Assembly (NCBI RefSeq): GCF_004116725.1
Contig: NZ_PDKG01000003.1
Span: 124,001 to 188,000, forward strand
Origin: Arcobacter sp. CECT 8986
GTDB taxonomy: Bacteria; Campylobacterota; Campylobacteria; Campylobacterales; Arcobacteraceae
Direction of reading: 5' to 3'
Length of the DNA: 64,000 nt
Shown here: one piece after another, positions 51,645-61,381 of the stretch
How the letters are laid out: every line of letters starts with the position of its first letter
Position numbering within the stretch: the stretch's first letter is position 1
Program-made: the position numbers and the translations under genes
Notes under the pieces: generated by a model
What the model saw: the letters and a program-made list of their open reading frames with translations, nothing else
Databases searched by the model: none
Told to the model about the DNA's origin: nothing

Positions 51645-52011
51645 CAAGTATATTTCCTCCATTTTCCCTTGCAATTTCATCAACAATATCTTTATACATT
51701 TGTTGTACTGGTAGCACTATTGATGCAAGTTGTTTATTTAATGTATATAAGTTTTTTAATTCTTCTTCTAAGTTATCTACTTTTTTTCTATAAATATTAA
51801 TATCTTCACCATTTTGCATTGATTCTACTAATTTTTCATTTAATTCTGATTTTAAATTAGTAATTTCAACGATAGTGTCTTCTTTTTTTTCATTTCTTTC
51901 TAATAAATTTTCATGCTTAGCTTTTTTGATATCTTCAATATCTAGTAAAAGCATATCTTGCATATATTTTGTAAGTTCTAACATTTTGTTAATTATTTCA
52001 TCTAAATTCAT
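51631..52011 (-). CDS. FlgN-like coiled-coil export chaperone candidate
   Basis: A 126-residue all-helical coiled-coil protein without Cys, Trp or Pro-rich parts apart from LPVQQM near residue 105. The size, helical content and place beside a FlgJ-type gene fit FlgN, the chaperone for FlgK/FlgL; direct sequence identity is weak. Its last 14 bases overlap the next gene. Confidence 0.55.
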   Translation of the reverse strand: MNLDEIINKMLELTKYMQDMLLLDIEDIKKAKHENLLERNEKKEDTIVEITNLKSELNEKLVESMQNGEDINIYRKKVDNLEEELKNLYTLNKQLASIVLPVQQMYKDIVDEIARENGGNILDVKA

Positions 52012-52017
52012 GTTAAC

Positions 52018-52314
52018 CTACTTATTATTTCTACTTAAAAAGTCATATAACAATTGACTAATTCCAAGATTACCTTGAGTATTTTGAGATAGAGTTTCTG
52101 TATACATACCTTTGATGATATCAGAACCAGCACCTTCTCCAGCAACATTTGTGCTTTTTAATGAAATATCCATTAATTGTTGAGCAAAAAAAGCTTCAAA
52201 ATCATCACTAACTTTTCTTAAGTTCTCATCTTCTAATTTATTTACATCAATATCTTTTAATTTATTGTCATCATATTTATTATATGTAACTAACGGTTTA
52301 CTTAACTCTATCAT
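52018..52314 (-). CDS. flgJ: FlgJ-type rod-binding protein (no muramidase domain)
   Basis: A 98-residue protein that matches only the N-terminal rod-binding domain of FlgJ: VSDDFEAFFAQQLMDISLKS and GSDIIKGMYTETLSQN. It lacks the C-terminal peptidoglycan hydrolase of enterobacterial FlgJ, as is usual in this phylum. It caps the growing rod. It overlaps motB by four bases. Confidence 0.82.
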   Translation of the reverse strand: MIELSKPLVTYNKYDDNKLKDIDVNKLEDENLRKVSDDFEAFFAQQLMDISLKSTNVAGEGAGSDIIKGMYTETLSQNTQGNLGISQLLYDFLSRNNK

Positions 52315-53090
52315 TGTTCCAACCTATCAAAGAAATTTTCTTCATTAAGAATATCAGATTGATCATTTTCTGAGAAAAATCTAATTTCAACTCTTCTATT
52401 ATCAGAAGCTACTTCACTTTTTGGATGATATGAAGCATAAGCTGATGCTTTCAATTGTCCAGGGTCAATTCTATTTTTTATTAACTCTTTTACTACTTCA
52501 ATAGCACGTAAAGCAGACAAATCCCAATCATCTCTTGGTATCTCTTTATTTTTATATGCACCATTATCAGTATATCCTATAACCTCAATAGAAAAAGTTC
52601 TAGGAATTGATCTTATTACTCTTGCTATTTTAGCAATAAATCTCTTAGAAGATGCATCATCAATTTTATACTCAGCTGGTTTAAACATAACCGTTGATGG
52701 AATATCTAAAACAAACTCATTTTTACCTTTTGTTATTTGCATAACTTGAGTTTGGTCTGCTGCATTATTATTTTGACTTTGAACAAGTTCTTGAATTTGC
52801 TCAGTTGCTTGCTCAATCCCCTCTTCAGCAGCAGTCATATTATCATCACTGTCGCTATTACTATTATTATTTGAGTATTCATCTGTTTGTTCTCTAACAT
52901 CAGAATTTTGATCTAGAAATCCCATAGCCTTTTTCATAATATCAAAATACTCTTCAACTTTTTTCTTATCCATAACAGCCATAGATAAAAGAAGAATAAA
53001 GAAAGTTAATAAAAGTGACATAAGGTCACCAAATTGAACAAGCCAACCTGGTAGACACTTAGGACATTCGGGACATTTTTTCTTTGCCAT
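52311..53090 (-). CDS. motB: Stator protein MotB (PomB-like)
   Basis: A 259-residue stator subunit. A Cys motif (C6, C9, C12) precedes the single helix, with ion-carrying D22 in WLVQFGDLMSLLLTFFIL. A linker of about 80 residues leads to the OmpA-type peptidoglycan-binding domain (about 135-245; IEVIGYTDN and YHPKSEVASDNRRVEIRFF). The N-terminal CPKCLPGW segment resembles PomB more than enteric MotB. The driving ion, H+ or Na+, cannot be read safely. Confidence 0.94.
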   Translation of the reverse strand: MAKKKCPECPKCLPGWLVQFGDLMSLLLTFFILLLSMAVMDKKKVEEYFDIMKKAMGFLDQNSDVREQTDEYSNNNSNSDSDDNMTAAEEGIEQATEQIQELVQSQNNNAADQTQVMQITKGKNEFVLDIPSTVMFKPAEYKIDDASSKRFIAKIARVIRSIPRTFSIEVIGYTDNGAYKNKEIPRDDWDLSALRAIEVVKELIKNRIDPGQLKASAYASYHPKSEVASDNRRVEIRFFSENDQSDILNEENFFDRLEQ

Positions 53091-53093
53091 TTT

Positions 53094-53849
53094 TTACTCT
53101 GGAACTTCTACTAAAATAGAATTTAGTTTCATTTTTATATTACCAATTGATTCTTCTGCTGCAATCATAGAAGCACCCGATATAATAACTTCACAAGCTG
53201 TCATCTCAATATCATGTTTTCTTGATAATTTATTTTCTATAAGCCCTGCAAATAAAGTACCAATCATTGCTCCATAAAGAGTAGTAATTAAAGCAACGGC
53301 CATTGCTGGACCAACAGCTGAAGGGTCAGAAAGGTTTGCAAGCATTGCAACAAGACCAACAAGTGTACCAATCATACCCATTGAACCCGCTGTTCCACCA
53401 ATATTACCAAACATACCAATCATAACACTATGTCTTTTGTCAATATGCTCTTGTTTTAACTCCAACATTGGTTCTAAAACTTCTGGTTTTGTACCATCAA
53501 CGATTAGCTGAAAAGCCTCTTTTAAAAATGGATTTTGTTCTTCAAGAACTTTTTGTTCAATATGCATAACACCATGTTTTTTAACTTCTGTTGCATAAAA
53601 AATTACTTTTTCTACAAGTTCTGGTAAAGGTTCAGCTTTTACTTGATTAAAAGCTACTTTCATTGCGGGAGTCATTCTTTTTAATTCTGAAATTTCAAAT
53701 TGTCCAGCAGTTACAGCTAATGTACCACCAACAACGATAATAACAGAAGGAATATCAATATATGCTCCAAAACCAGCACCACCTAATACAATTGCAAGAC
53801 AAACAAGTGCCCAAGCACCAGCCATTCCACCTAAAGTACTCTTATCCAT
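53094..53849 (-). CDS. motA: Stator protein MotA
   Basis: A 251-residue stator subunit with four helices: about 5-25, 30-50, 150-172 and 182-205. The conserved proline and glycine-rich segments appear as GNIGGTAGSMGMIGTLVGLV and MAVALITTLYGAMIGTLFAG. The cytoplasmic loop of about 95 residues contacts FliG. It is in the usual motA-motB order, three bases apart. Confidence 0.95.
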   Translation of the reverse strand: MDKSTLGGMAGAWALVCLAIVLGGAGFGAYIDIPSVIIVVGGTLAVTAGQFEISELKRMTPAMKVAFNQVKAEPLPELVEKVIFYATEVKKHGVMHIEQKVLEEQNPFLKEAFQLIVDGTKPEVLEPMLELKQEHIDKRHSVMIGMFGNIGGTAGSMGMIGTLVGLVAMLANLSDPSAVGPAMAVALITTLYGAMIGTLFAGLIENKLSRKHDIEMTACEVIISGASMIAAEESIGNIKMKLNSILVEVPE

Positions 53850-54755
53850 CTATTCTAATCCTAACTGGTTAAGTCTTAATGACTCATTTCCAATACTTTT
53901 AACTTTTAACCCAAATTTTCCTTCAACAATTACAGCTTCACCTTCACCAATTTTAACACCATTAACTAAAATTTCTAAAGGTTCATTTACCATTTGGTCA
54001 AGCTCAATAATTTCACCAATATCCCACCTTAAGATATCTTTTAATAGAAAATTCTTTGTTCCTAATCTTACACTAAGTTTTAGCTTTATGTTGAATAAAA
54101 GTTGTAGATTATGTGCTGAATTTTCAGAAAGTAGTGAACTAATACTTAATTCATCACTTTTTGTAGGAGTTCCTTGCTTTTGATTTGGTGATGGCTGACT
54201 TGGAGCTAATTGTACTTCATTGCTAGCATTATCATCAAATCCTGTTATAGAACTTAGAAATGGTAAAACAAGTTCATCAAAACTAATTATTATTGGTAAT
54301 CTTTCTGAATCCATTGTCAAATCAAATTCATAAGAGTTTTGTTTTGATGCAATTACACTTGATTCAACTATTGAAGAGTTAGTAATTTCAAATTTTATAG
54401 AGCCAACATCTGGAAAGTTTTGTGCATTTGTTGATGTAGAAAAACTACCACAAATATTTGAAATAATTTCATTAACTGCATCTGCAATTTCATCATCAAT
54501 GTGCTCTTTTAAATCGCCCATACCACCTAGCATAAAATATTCAAATTTTGTAGCAGATATTGTAGGAACGAAAAAAGACCAATTTGAAGAACCAGCTGCA
54601 AAGTCGAATTTTACATCAACTTCTATACATTGAGTCTGCTCTACTGAATCTTCTGATAATAAATTTACATTATCAATTGATGCACTTTTTGATAATAGTT
54701 GTTCTAAAGTATTTGATAACTCTTCTTTTAATATATTTGATAAATCTGATGCCAA
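53850..54755 (-). CDS. fliY: Flagellar motor switch protein FliY/FliN type
   Basis: A 301-residue protein. The N-terminal region (about 20-180) resembles a CheC/FliM-middle-like domain, with DDEIADAVNEIISNICG typical of the CheC helix. The C-terminal SpoA/FliN domain (about 220-298) carries LLFNIKLKLSVRLGTKNFLL, DILRWDIGEIIELDQ and VNGVKIGEGEAVIVEGKFGL. FliY adds phosphatase-like or adaptor functions to the switch. A separate 96-residue FliN is at 62180-62470. It ends one base from motA. FliM was not seen. Confidence 0.88.
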   Translation of the reverse strand: MASDLSNILKEELSNTLEQLLSKSASIDNVNLLSEDSVEQTQCIEVDVKFDFAAGSSNWSFFVPTISATKFEYFMLGGMGDLKEHIDDEIADAVNEIISNICGSFSTSTNAQNFPDVGSIKFEITNSSIVESSVIASKQNSYEFDLTMDSERLPIIISFDELVLPFLSSITGFDDNASNEVQLAPSQPSPNQKQGTPTKSDELSISSLLSENSAHNLQLLFNIKLKLSVRLGTKNFLLKDILRWDIGEIIELDQMVNEPLEILVNGVKIGEGEAVIVEGKFGLKVKSIGNESLRLNQLGLE

Positions 54756-54768
54756 TTAAAATACCTTT

Positions 54769-55083
54769 TTATGATTGGTGTATTTGTTTTTCTAGTTCTT
54801 GAAGTAACTGAGCTTTTATTCTCATCATATCTTCAGTAGGATACTTATATTCAGATTCACCTCTTGTGATTTTCACAAAAAAATCTTTAGAGTTTCTGTT
54901 ATATCCAAATTTTACATTATCTAAAATGACTTCTTTTTTATCAGCCATACTTGAACCAGAGGCATTTTTGTACTTTTCATCTGGTACTATTTTCTCTTTG
55001 TTATCTACTTCTGAGACTTTTTGTGCTTTTTCTGTTTGATTTAATTTTGCATTATCTATTTCTGCAACTCTTCCTAGTTCCAT
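54769..55083 (-). CDS. FlaG-like small protein
   Basis: A 104-residue protein. The first 45 residues are low-complexity and charged. The rest (VKFGYNRNSKDFFVKITRGE and YPTEDMMRIKAQLLQELE) follows the FlaG pattern, in which FlaG limits filament length. The position after the fliY gene in a flagellar cluster agrees. The match is by pattern only. Confidence 0.6.
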   Translation of the reverse strand: MELGRVAEIDNAKLNQTEKAQKVSEVDNKEKIVPDEKYKNASGSSMADKKEVILDNVKFGYNRNSKDFFVKITRGESEYKYPTEDMMRIKAQLLQELEKQIHQS

Positions 55084-55147
55084 GGTACACTCCTAGAAAT
55101 TTGTATATTCATAGATTATATCAAAAAAAAAATAAATTTTAACTCTT

Positions 55148-57145
55148 TTACAAAGATTCTAAGAACTCATCTAATCCATCTAATTTAAAATCAATCTTGT
55201 TATCAATATATTTTGTTCTAAAATATTGTTTAACACTTGAAAATTTAAGGTCTTCTAAAAGTTGAATACCAGTTAAAAAATCTGCATCATCATCATCTAG
55301 TAGTGCTTTTATTAATGATAGTTGAACTGAAGCTTCATTATATTTTTTTTGGTCTAATAAAGCAGCAACTTGTAAATACATTGTATATTTATCTTCTAAT
55401 TTATACTTACTTTGTATATCTTCTAATATTTTTAATGTTTTTGCAGAATCACCTCTATACAACTGCACAACTGCTTTAGTTCTTAAATATGAAGGTTTAT
55501 CATCATTTTCAATAGTTAAATTTGCTTTTTCAAAAAGTCCAATCGCTCTTAAAATATCAAAATAATACTCAGTCACAATTAGTGGTCCCTCTAAAAAATT
55601 ATCATTTAAATATAAAGGTACACTTTTTTGTAATCTAGAAAAATATTCAAAATCATTCTCATGCTTTTCTCTTTTTACTAAATACATCAAATAAACAAAA
55701 GGATCTCTAATATTCTCTTGTAATAGCTCATGATTTGAAGTCTCTTTATTTTCTTCTTTTTCTTTCATAAAGTCTATTGCTTTATAAAAAATACTATCTT
55801 TGTAATATATTGGTTCATCTTTTACATTATATGTTTTATCTATAAAAAGATTATATAAAGATAGTGCAAAATATTTATACAAACCATTTGGTGATTTAAT
55901 ATTTGATTTTATATATTCAATATCAGAAACTTTTTTATTTATTCTTTTTGCACTAATTAATGTCATAACTGCATAAAGCTTATTACCAGGATTTAATTTA
56001 TATGCTTTTTGGAAAAATTTATAAGCATTATTAAAATCAAAAATCTGAGCATATGAAAGTGCTAAATTATAGTATACATAAGATTTTGTATCATTTGTAA
56101 TAAGAGTTTTTAAACTATTTACTCTAATTATTGGGTCTTTTTTTATAATATCAATAAATTTAGCATTGTATTCAACCATACTCTCTAAACTTTTGACATT
56201 TTGCTTACTTTTAAAAATAAAACCTTTAGAAATATCATAAATAATCTCTTCATTATCAGAAAAAATATAAGGTGCAAAATAGAAAATATAATCTATTTTT
56301 CTTTTTGTTGAAAAATTTGTTATAAAATCTAAATACTCTTTTGAACCATATTTGTCTTTGTTAAAATATATTTTCAAAGGTAAATCTAAATTTGCTTTAA
56401 AACCTGATTTTCTTTTATTTAAAAGGTCAATATTATCTCTTAATTTCTCTAAATCATTTGCTTTTAAATCTCTATATGTCATTATCCATATAATTTTGTC
56501 AAGTAGTTCTTGATTAACTGCTTTCTCTTTTGCTAATTTTAGATACTTCTCAGCTTCAGTATAATCTCTAAGTTTTAAATATATCAATGCTTTTTTTAAG
56601 TTCAAAGGAAACTTCATACTATTTAAAACTTTTAATGCATTTGGATAATCTTTTAAAATAATTAAAGTATCTGCTAACATTCTTTTTGAGTGTTCAGTTA
56701 AATTCTTATGTTTTTTTGCAATATCAATAATAATATCTAAATATCTAGTATCTTTTGATATTTGATATAAGTAATAGCAAGCAGACATATAAGAGTAAGT
56801 ATTTTTATAAATAGCCTTTTTATAGTTATATATATTGTGCAGATACAACTTTGCATTTTCAATTTCACCTAATTTATAATATGCAATTGCTATGTTTAAA
56901 AAAGATGGTATTTTTATTGCTGTTGCAGTTTGTTTAAAAAGTTCAATTGCTTTTTTATACTCTTCTTTTTCCATCATAAGTACAGCTTTATTAAAATCAA
57001 ACTGTAAAGAAAAACTATTTTGTTTCTCTTTTATTTTGTCATAATTAAATATTATTTCTGGTTGTGATTCTATTTGCTCTTTTTGTGCATAAGAGACTGT
57101 ACAATAAAAAAGTATAAAGAAAAAATTAAATAATTTTTTTTTCAA
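55148..57145 (-). CDS. Exported TPR-repeat protein of the flagellar cluster
   Basis: A 665-residue exported protein. The signal peptide is at about 1-20 (MKKKLFNFFFILFYCTVSYA). The chain is made of helical TPR repeats, for example FNKAVLMMEKEEYKKAIELF, NIAIAYYKLGEIENAKLYL and YYNLALSYAQIFDFNNAYKF. It is paired with the single-helix coiled-coil gene upstream. It is another candidate for a motor-disk (PflA/PflB-type) protein of Campylobacterota, but no direct orthology can be claimed. Confidence 0.65.
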   Translation of the reverse strand: MKKKLFNFFFILFYCTVSYAQKEQIESQPEIIFNYDKIKEKQNSFSLQFDFNKAVLMMEKEEYKKAIELFKQTATAIKIPSFLNIAIAYYKLGEIENAKLYLHNIYNYKKAIYKNTYSYMSACYYLYQISKDTRYLDIIIDIAKKHKNLTEHSKRMLADTLIILKDYPNALKVLNSMKFPLNLKKALIYLKLRDYTEAEKYLKLAKEKAVNQELLDKIIWIMTYRDLKANDLEKLRDNIDLLNKRKSGFKANLDLPLKIYFNKDKYGSKEYLDFITNFSTKRKIDYIFYFAPYIFSDNEEIIYDISKGFIFKSKQNVKSLESMVEYNAKFIDIIKKDPIIRVNSLKTLITNDTKSYVYYNLALSYAQIFDFNNAYKFFQKAYKLNPGNKLYAVMTLISAKRINKKVSDIEYIKSNIKSPNGLYKYFALSLYNLFIDKTYNVKDEPIYYKDSIFYKAIDFMKEKEENKETSNHELLQENIRDPFVYLMYLVKREKHENDFEYFSRLQKSVPLYLNDNFLEGPLIVTEYYFDILRAIGLFEKANLTIENDDKPSYLRTKAVVQLYRGDSAKTLKILEDIQSKYKLEDKYTMYLQVAALLDQKKYNEASVQLSLIKALLDDDDADFLTGIQLLEDLKFSSVKQYFRTKYIDNKIDFKLDGLDEFLESL

Positions 57146-57157
57146 AATATTATGCCC

Positions 57158-57487
57158 TTAAACCATAGTATTTACTTGAGCATATAATTCTTCTGCTCTC
57201 TCTTCTAATATATCAATTTTATGTTTCAACTCTGCATTTTCTAATTTTGCATGTTGTAAATCATTTCTTGCAACTTGAAGAGTATCTTGATTATTTTTAA
57301 GTGTTGATGTACTAACTTTTAACTGTTTTTCATATCTTTCTATAATTTTTTCAAGTTTTTTATACTCTTCTTCCATTAGATTTTTCTCTTCATTCACTTT
57401 TCTATATAAAGATTTATAAACATTCATACTTGAGAAAAAATATAATAAAAGAACTCCAGCTAAAATTAATAATAAGAAATTTTCCAA
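57158..57487 (-). CDS. Single-helix coiled-coil membrane protein in flagellar cluster
   Basis: A 109-residue protein. One N-terminal helix (about 3-22, NFLLLILAGVLLLYFFSSM) is followed by a continuous coiled coil to the C terminus (NEEKNLMEEEYKKLEKIIER and similar). Signal-anchor topology is likely. It lies between flgE and the TPR gene, 49 bases from flgE, and may be a structural partner of the TPR protein. Unknown family. Confidence 0.68.
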   Translation of the reverse strand: MENFLLLILAGVLLLYFFSSMNVYKSLYRKVNEEKNLMEEEYKKLEKIIERYEKQLKVSTSTLKNNQDTLQVARNDLQHAKLENAELKHKIDILEERAEELYAQVNTMV

Positions 57488-57536
57488 TTTTGACCTTTTT
57501 ATAAATAAAATAGGACAAAAAGTCCTATTTTATTAT

Positions 57537-59801
57537 CTATCTTTTCAAGTTGATTAATGTATTTAATAACTCATCAGATGTAGTAATTGATTTAGCATTT
57601 GCTTCAAATGCTCTTTGGAATACCATTAGGTTAACCAAACTTTCACTTAAGTCAGCTGTACTTAACTCTAATGTTTTAGATTCAATTTTTGCTGTTTTTT
57701 CGTTGTTTACATTATAAATTGGATCACCTGATTCAGTAGTTTTAGCAAGTAAGTTGTCTCCTGATGGTAATAATCCTCTATTATTATTAAATAGTGCAAT
57801 TGAAACTTGACCAATAGCAAAATCTACACCGTCTTGTTTCATTGTAATAAGACCTGTATTATCAACATTAAATTCACCAAATGCAGAATCACTTAATCCA
57901 AGTGCATCAAGTTTTAATTGTAATGAATCTTGAGTTGAAGTTTGCTCAATTGTATTTGTAACTTGTAAAAATTCTGCTCCTGCACCTTTTCTACCACTAT
58001 AATCTGCATTTTTATCAATTACAGTACCATTAGTTGGTCCACCTGATGCATCTGTAATAGTTGTACTAAATTCTACATCATAAAGTGAATCTTTAGTTGA
58101 AATAACTAAGTTACCATTTACATTATCAGCAACTAAATATTGTGCAAAAGTTGAATCTGCATTTAAATTAGCTACCGTTGTATCTAAATCACCTCCAGGT
58201 AAATTAATTGCAGGTACTGCATTTATTGTATCTGGTATTTCAATATTTCTTTTTAACTCTTTATCATAGATTGAAAAACCTAAAGTATAATTTTGAGTAA
58301 AATCTAAATCATCTGAAGTATATACATTTCTTTGAGTACCAGTTAAGGCTCTTGATAATGCATCTTGAATACTTTGAACTGCACCAACACCAGTACCAGC
58401 TTGAGCTTCTGTTTGACTTAGTGTTTCATTTATTTCACCATTTACAACAACACTATTACTTGTCTCTTGAGCTGAGTTTATAATAAAATCTCTACCAGGA
58501 ACTAGTGATCTTATTTCAAGCATACCTTTTAATACTTCTGTATTTGTTGTAGTGTTATCAAATACATCAGAATCTTCAAATTGAGCATCTCCATCTTGGT
58601 CTATAACATTATATGCTGTTATACCAGGAATAGTAGAAGATATTTTATCTGCTAATGCTTTATATGTTGCTATTTTACTTGCTGCAAGATTAAAATTATT
58701 TGCAATTTCTGGGTCATAAGAACCTGCACTTAAAGAAGTTGCAGGAGTACCACCTAAAGTAATTGTAGCACCTGTATTTGATGCAGTTATACCAGCAGTT
58801 GATAAAGTAGAATTTGCCCCTATAGCAGCAACTAAACCAGCTGCAATATCAGTAGTTGTATCACCTGAAGCAGCTGTATATCTAACTTCTGTTCCATCAA
58901 TTGTTGCAATATAAGTATCTTGTGCAGCAGCTGTTATATTAATAGTATTTACACCAGTTGTTGATGTATTTCCAGTATCAACTGTTGCTTTAAATGCATC
59001 ATTTGCTGTTGTACTTACAAATAGTTGTGATACAGTTGTTCCATCAATAGAAACAGAAAGTTGGTCATTTTCTCCTTTTATTGTATCACCTTGAAAAGAG
59101 ATTTGACTCTTTTGTGCAATAGAAGTAGCAGATGGCCCATCTGGATTATTTTTTAAATCTTGAAGTTTTTGAATATAATCTTGCTTTAATTCTTCAATAT
59201 CATTTAATTTTGCTGCTCTTGTTTTTAATCCTGTACCACTAAATACATCAGAAGCATCAGCTGCAACAGTTGTTTGATAATCAGTTGCTTTTCCTGTGAT
59301 TGTTTCTACATATGTATCATGTCTAATGATTCTAGTTCCAAGAAGTTCTGAATAATCATTTGTAAACATTGTTGCATTTGGATTAGTAGAGATTACATCT
59401 TCATCAGTATCAAGAGCACTCATTGCCCACCCTTGAACTTCATTTCCTGCTGAATCTTGTAATGTACCATTATCTCCCATCCTAAAGTTACCTGCTCTAG
59501 TATAGAATGATTCGGCACTACCACCTTGCGTAGTATTTTTTACCGTAAAGAAACCATCTCCACTAAGTGCCATATCATAATTAACACCTGTAAGTTTTAA
59601 GTTACCTTGTACGTATAATTTTTCTGCATCTAAAATTTTAGAACCTTTACCAATTCTATCTTGGTACATTTGATCTGCAAATGAGATTCTCGATGCTTTA
59701 TATCCAACCGTATTTACATTGGCTATGTTATTAGATTCATTATCTAATGCTGTTTGTTGTGATGATAACCCTGAAATACCAGTCCAAAGTGCTCCAATCA
59801 T
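57537..59801 (-). CDS. flgE: Flagellar hook protein FlgE
   Basis: A 754-residue hook subunit. The N-terminal rod/hook domain has GALWTGISGLSSQQTALDNE and NIANVNTVGYKASRISFADQ. The C-terminal domain ends LVNLMVFQRAFEANAKSITT and DELLNTLINLKR. The central part is Thr/Ala/Asp-rich and variable. It is longer than enteric FlgE (about 400) but like Campylobacter hook proteins (about 850). A 105-base gap and a stem-loop precede it, so it may have its own promoter. Confidence 0.95.
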   Translation of the reverse strand: MIGALWTGISGLSSQQTALDNESNNIANVNTVGYKASRISFADQMYQDRIGKGSKILDAEKLYVQGNLKLTGVNYDMALSGDGFFTVKNTTQGGSAESFYTRAGNFRMGDNGTLQDSAGNEVQGWAMSALDTDEDVISTNPNATMFTNDYSELLGTRIIRHDTYVETITGKATDYQTTVAADASDVFSGTGLKTRAAKLNDIEELKQDYIQKLQDLKNNPDGPSATSIAQKSQISFQGDTIKGENDQLSVSIDGTTVSQLFVSTTANDAFKATVDTGNTSTTGVNTINITAAAQDTYIATIDGTEVRYTAASGDTTTDIAAGLVAAIGANSTLSTAGITASNTGATITLGGTPATSLSAGSYDPEIANNFNLAASKIATYKALADKISSTIPGITAYNVIDQDGDAQFEDSDVFDNTTTNTEVLKGMLEIRSLVPGRDFIINSAQETSNSVVVNGEINETLSQTEAQAGTGVGAVQSIQDALSRALTGTQRNVYTSDDLDFTQNYTLGFSIYDKELKRNIEIPDTINAVPAINLPGGDLDTTVANLNADSTFAQYLVADNVNGNLVISTKDSLYDVEFSTTITDASGGPTNGTVIDKNADYSGRKGAGAEFLQVTNTIEQTSTQDSLQLKLDALGLSDSAFGEFNVDNTGLITMKQDGVDFAIGQVSIALFNNNRGLLPSGDNLLAKTTESGDPIYNVNNEKTAKIESKTLELSTADLSESLVNLMVFQRAFEANAKSITTSDELLNTLINLKR

Positions 59802-59894
59802 GATTTATCCTTTTAATATAAATCTTAAACATCTAATAAAATTAAATGTTCAAATAAAAATACTTAAGATTAAGTACTTATATTTAAACATTGA

Positions 59895-59926
59895 CAATAG
59901 AGTTAGTTATCTTTTTAACTCTATTG
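59895..59926. terminator. Perfect 11-bp stem-loop around the stop codon of the second hook gene
   Basis: CAATAGAGTTA (59895-59905) and TAACTCTATTG (59916-59926) are exact reverse complements with a 10-base loop. The loop holds the stop codon of the upstream hook-type gene. No U-tract follows on the minus strand, so it may be a processing, stability or partial termination site before flgE. Confidence 0.5.
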
Positions 59927-61364
59927 CTGTTCTTAAAAATTCATCTGAAGTTGTTACTGCTTTTGAGTTTGCTTCAAATCCTCTTTGAAAAACTAATAAA
60001 TTTGTTAAGTTTGTACTTAAATTTGAATTACTTAACTCTAAAGTCTTATCTTCAAGTGTATTATATCTACTTGCGTCTATTGGATCTCCAGAACCTCTTG
60101 TTTGTGAATATAAATTATCACCTTCTGGTTTCAAACTCAATTCATCATTAAAGTATGCACTTGAAATACTACCTACAATAAATCTATTATCACCATCTTT
60201 AGCAAATATTTTTCCATCACTAATTTCAACATCACCCAATCCATTATCAGATAAGTTTAAATTATCAAGTTTTAATTGTAACTCACTTGTAGTTAAACTT
60301 GCTTCGTTTGATAAATCTAAATTTGTTGTTATTTCCATAAATTTAGCACCTGCATTTTCAATTGCAGATTTCAAAGCATCTCTTGCACTAGTTACTAAAC
60401 CTATTCCTGTTCCTTGTGAAGCATTTGATATACTATTAATTGAAGGTGCATCATTATTAACTGCTGCATCAGTTACTCTCATTTCTTGCCCTGGAATTAA
60501 TGATGTAATAGTAACAATTCCTGAGTTATCAACTGTTGCACTAACTCCTTGAACTTCTGAAATTTTATCAGCAAATTTATTCATAGTTGTTTGAACATCT
60601 GTATCAAACTTTTGTTTTACATTTATATTATTTACTGTAACTTGAATAAGGTCATTTTCATCATTTAATTCACTTTGAAAAGAACCAAATTGAATTTGAG
60701 ATACAGCTGCGGTTGATGCAGTTGATGCTGCTGTTGGATTAGAACTATAAAGTTCTAAGTTATTTTTATAATTAGTAATTAATGCTTGAATATCATTAAT
60801 CTTTGAACTTGCAGTTTTAAATCCTTGTCCAGAGACTCCACTGTCGACTGCAGTTTGATTAAAGTTTGTACTTCTTGCATTTATTGTTTGGATTAAATTA
60901 TTTGTAGTAATTGTATCACTACCTAAAAAATTAGAATAATTAGATGTAAATTGTGTATCTGCTGGATCTGTATTAACTACTGTTGAGCCCTGACTTTGAA
61001 TACCATGAACTTTCATACCATCTGTACTTTGTAAAGTTCCATCAGAACCCATTTTAAAGTTCCCTGCTCTTGTAAAATATATATCATTAGTTCGTGGATC
61101 TTCAACTAGAAAAAAACCTTTTCCACTAATTGCTACATCAAAAGTATTTCCAGTTAATTTAAGATTTCCTTGAGTAAAGTCTTTTTCAACACTTTGAATG
61201 TTAGTTCCTTTACCATAACCATTTTGATACATTAAATCTTGAAAAGAAACACTATCTGATTTATGTCCAATAGTATTAACGTTTGCAACATTATTTGATT
61301 CTGCACTTAACGCTTTTTCAAAAGCATTTAATCCAGATATTCCGTTCCACATTCCACTAATCAT
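59907..61364 (-). CDS. Second flagellar hook-type protein (FlgE2-like)
   Basis: A 485-residue FlgE paralogue. The N terminus has GMWNGISGLNAFEKALSAES and VANVNTIGHKSDSVSFQDLM. The C terminus ends LTNLLVFQRGFEANSKAVTT and DEFLRTAIELKR, matching FlgE. The middle is shorter than in the 754-residue hook protein. Campylobacterota often carry two flgE-type genes. It could be a minor hook subunit or a distal/proximal hook segment. It lies between flgD and flgE. Confidence 0.88.
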   Translation of the reverse strand: MISGMWNGISGLNAFEKALSAESNNVANVNTIGHKSDSVSFQDLMYQNGYGKGTNIQSVEKDFTQGNLKLTGNTFDVAISGKGFFLVEDPRTNDIYFTRAGNFKMGSDGTLQSTDGMKVHGIQSQGSTVVNTDPADTQFTSNYSNFLGSDTITTNNLIQTINARSTNFNQTAVDSGVSGQGFKTASSKINDIQALITNYKNNLELYSSNPTAASTASTAAVSQIQFGSFQSELNDENDLIQVTVNNINVKQKFDTDVQTTMNKFADKISEVQGVSATVDNSGIVTITSLIPGQEMRVTDAAVNNDAPSINSISNASQGTGIGLVTSARDALKSAIENAGAKFMEITTNLDLSNEASLTTSELQLKLDNLNLSDNGLGDVEISDGKIFAKDGDNRFIVGSISSAYFNDELSLKPEGDNLYSQTRGSGDPIDASRYNTLEDKTLELSNSNLSTNLTNLLVFQRGFEANSKAVTTSDEFLRTAIELKR

Positions 61365-61381
61365 AAATTATCCTTTAAGTT

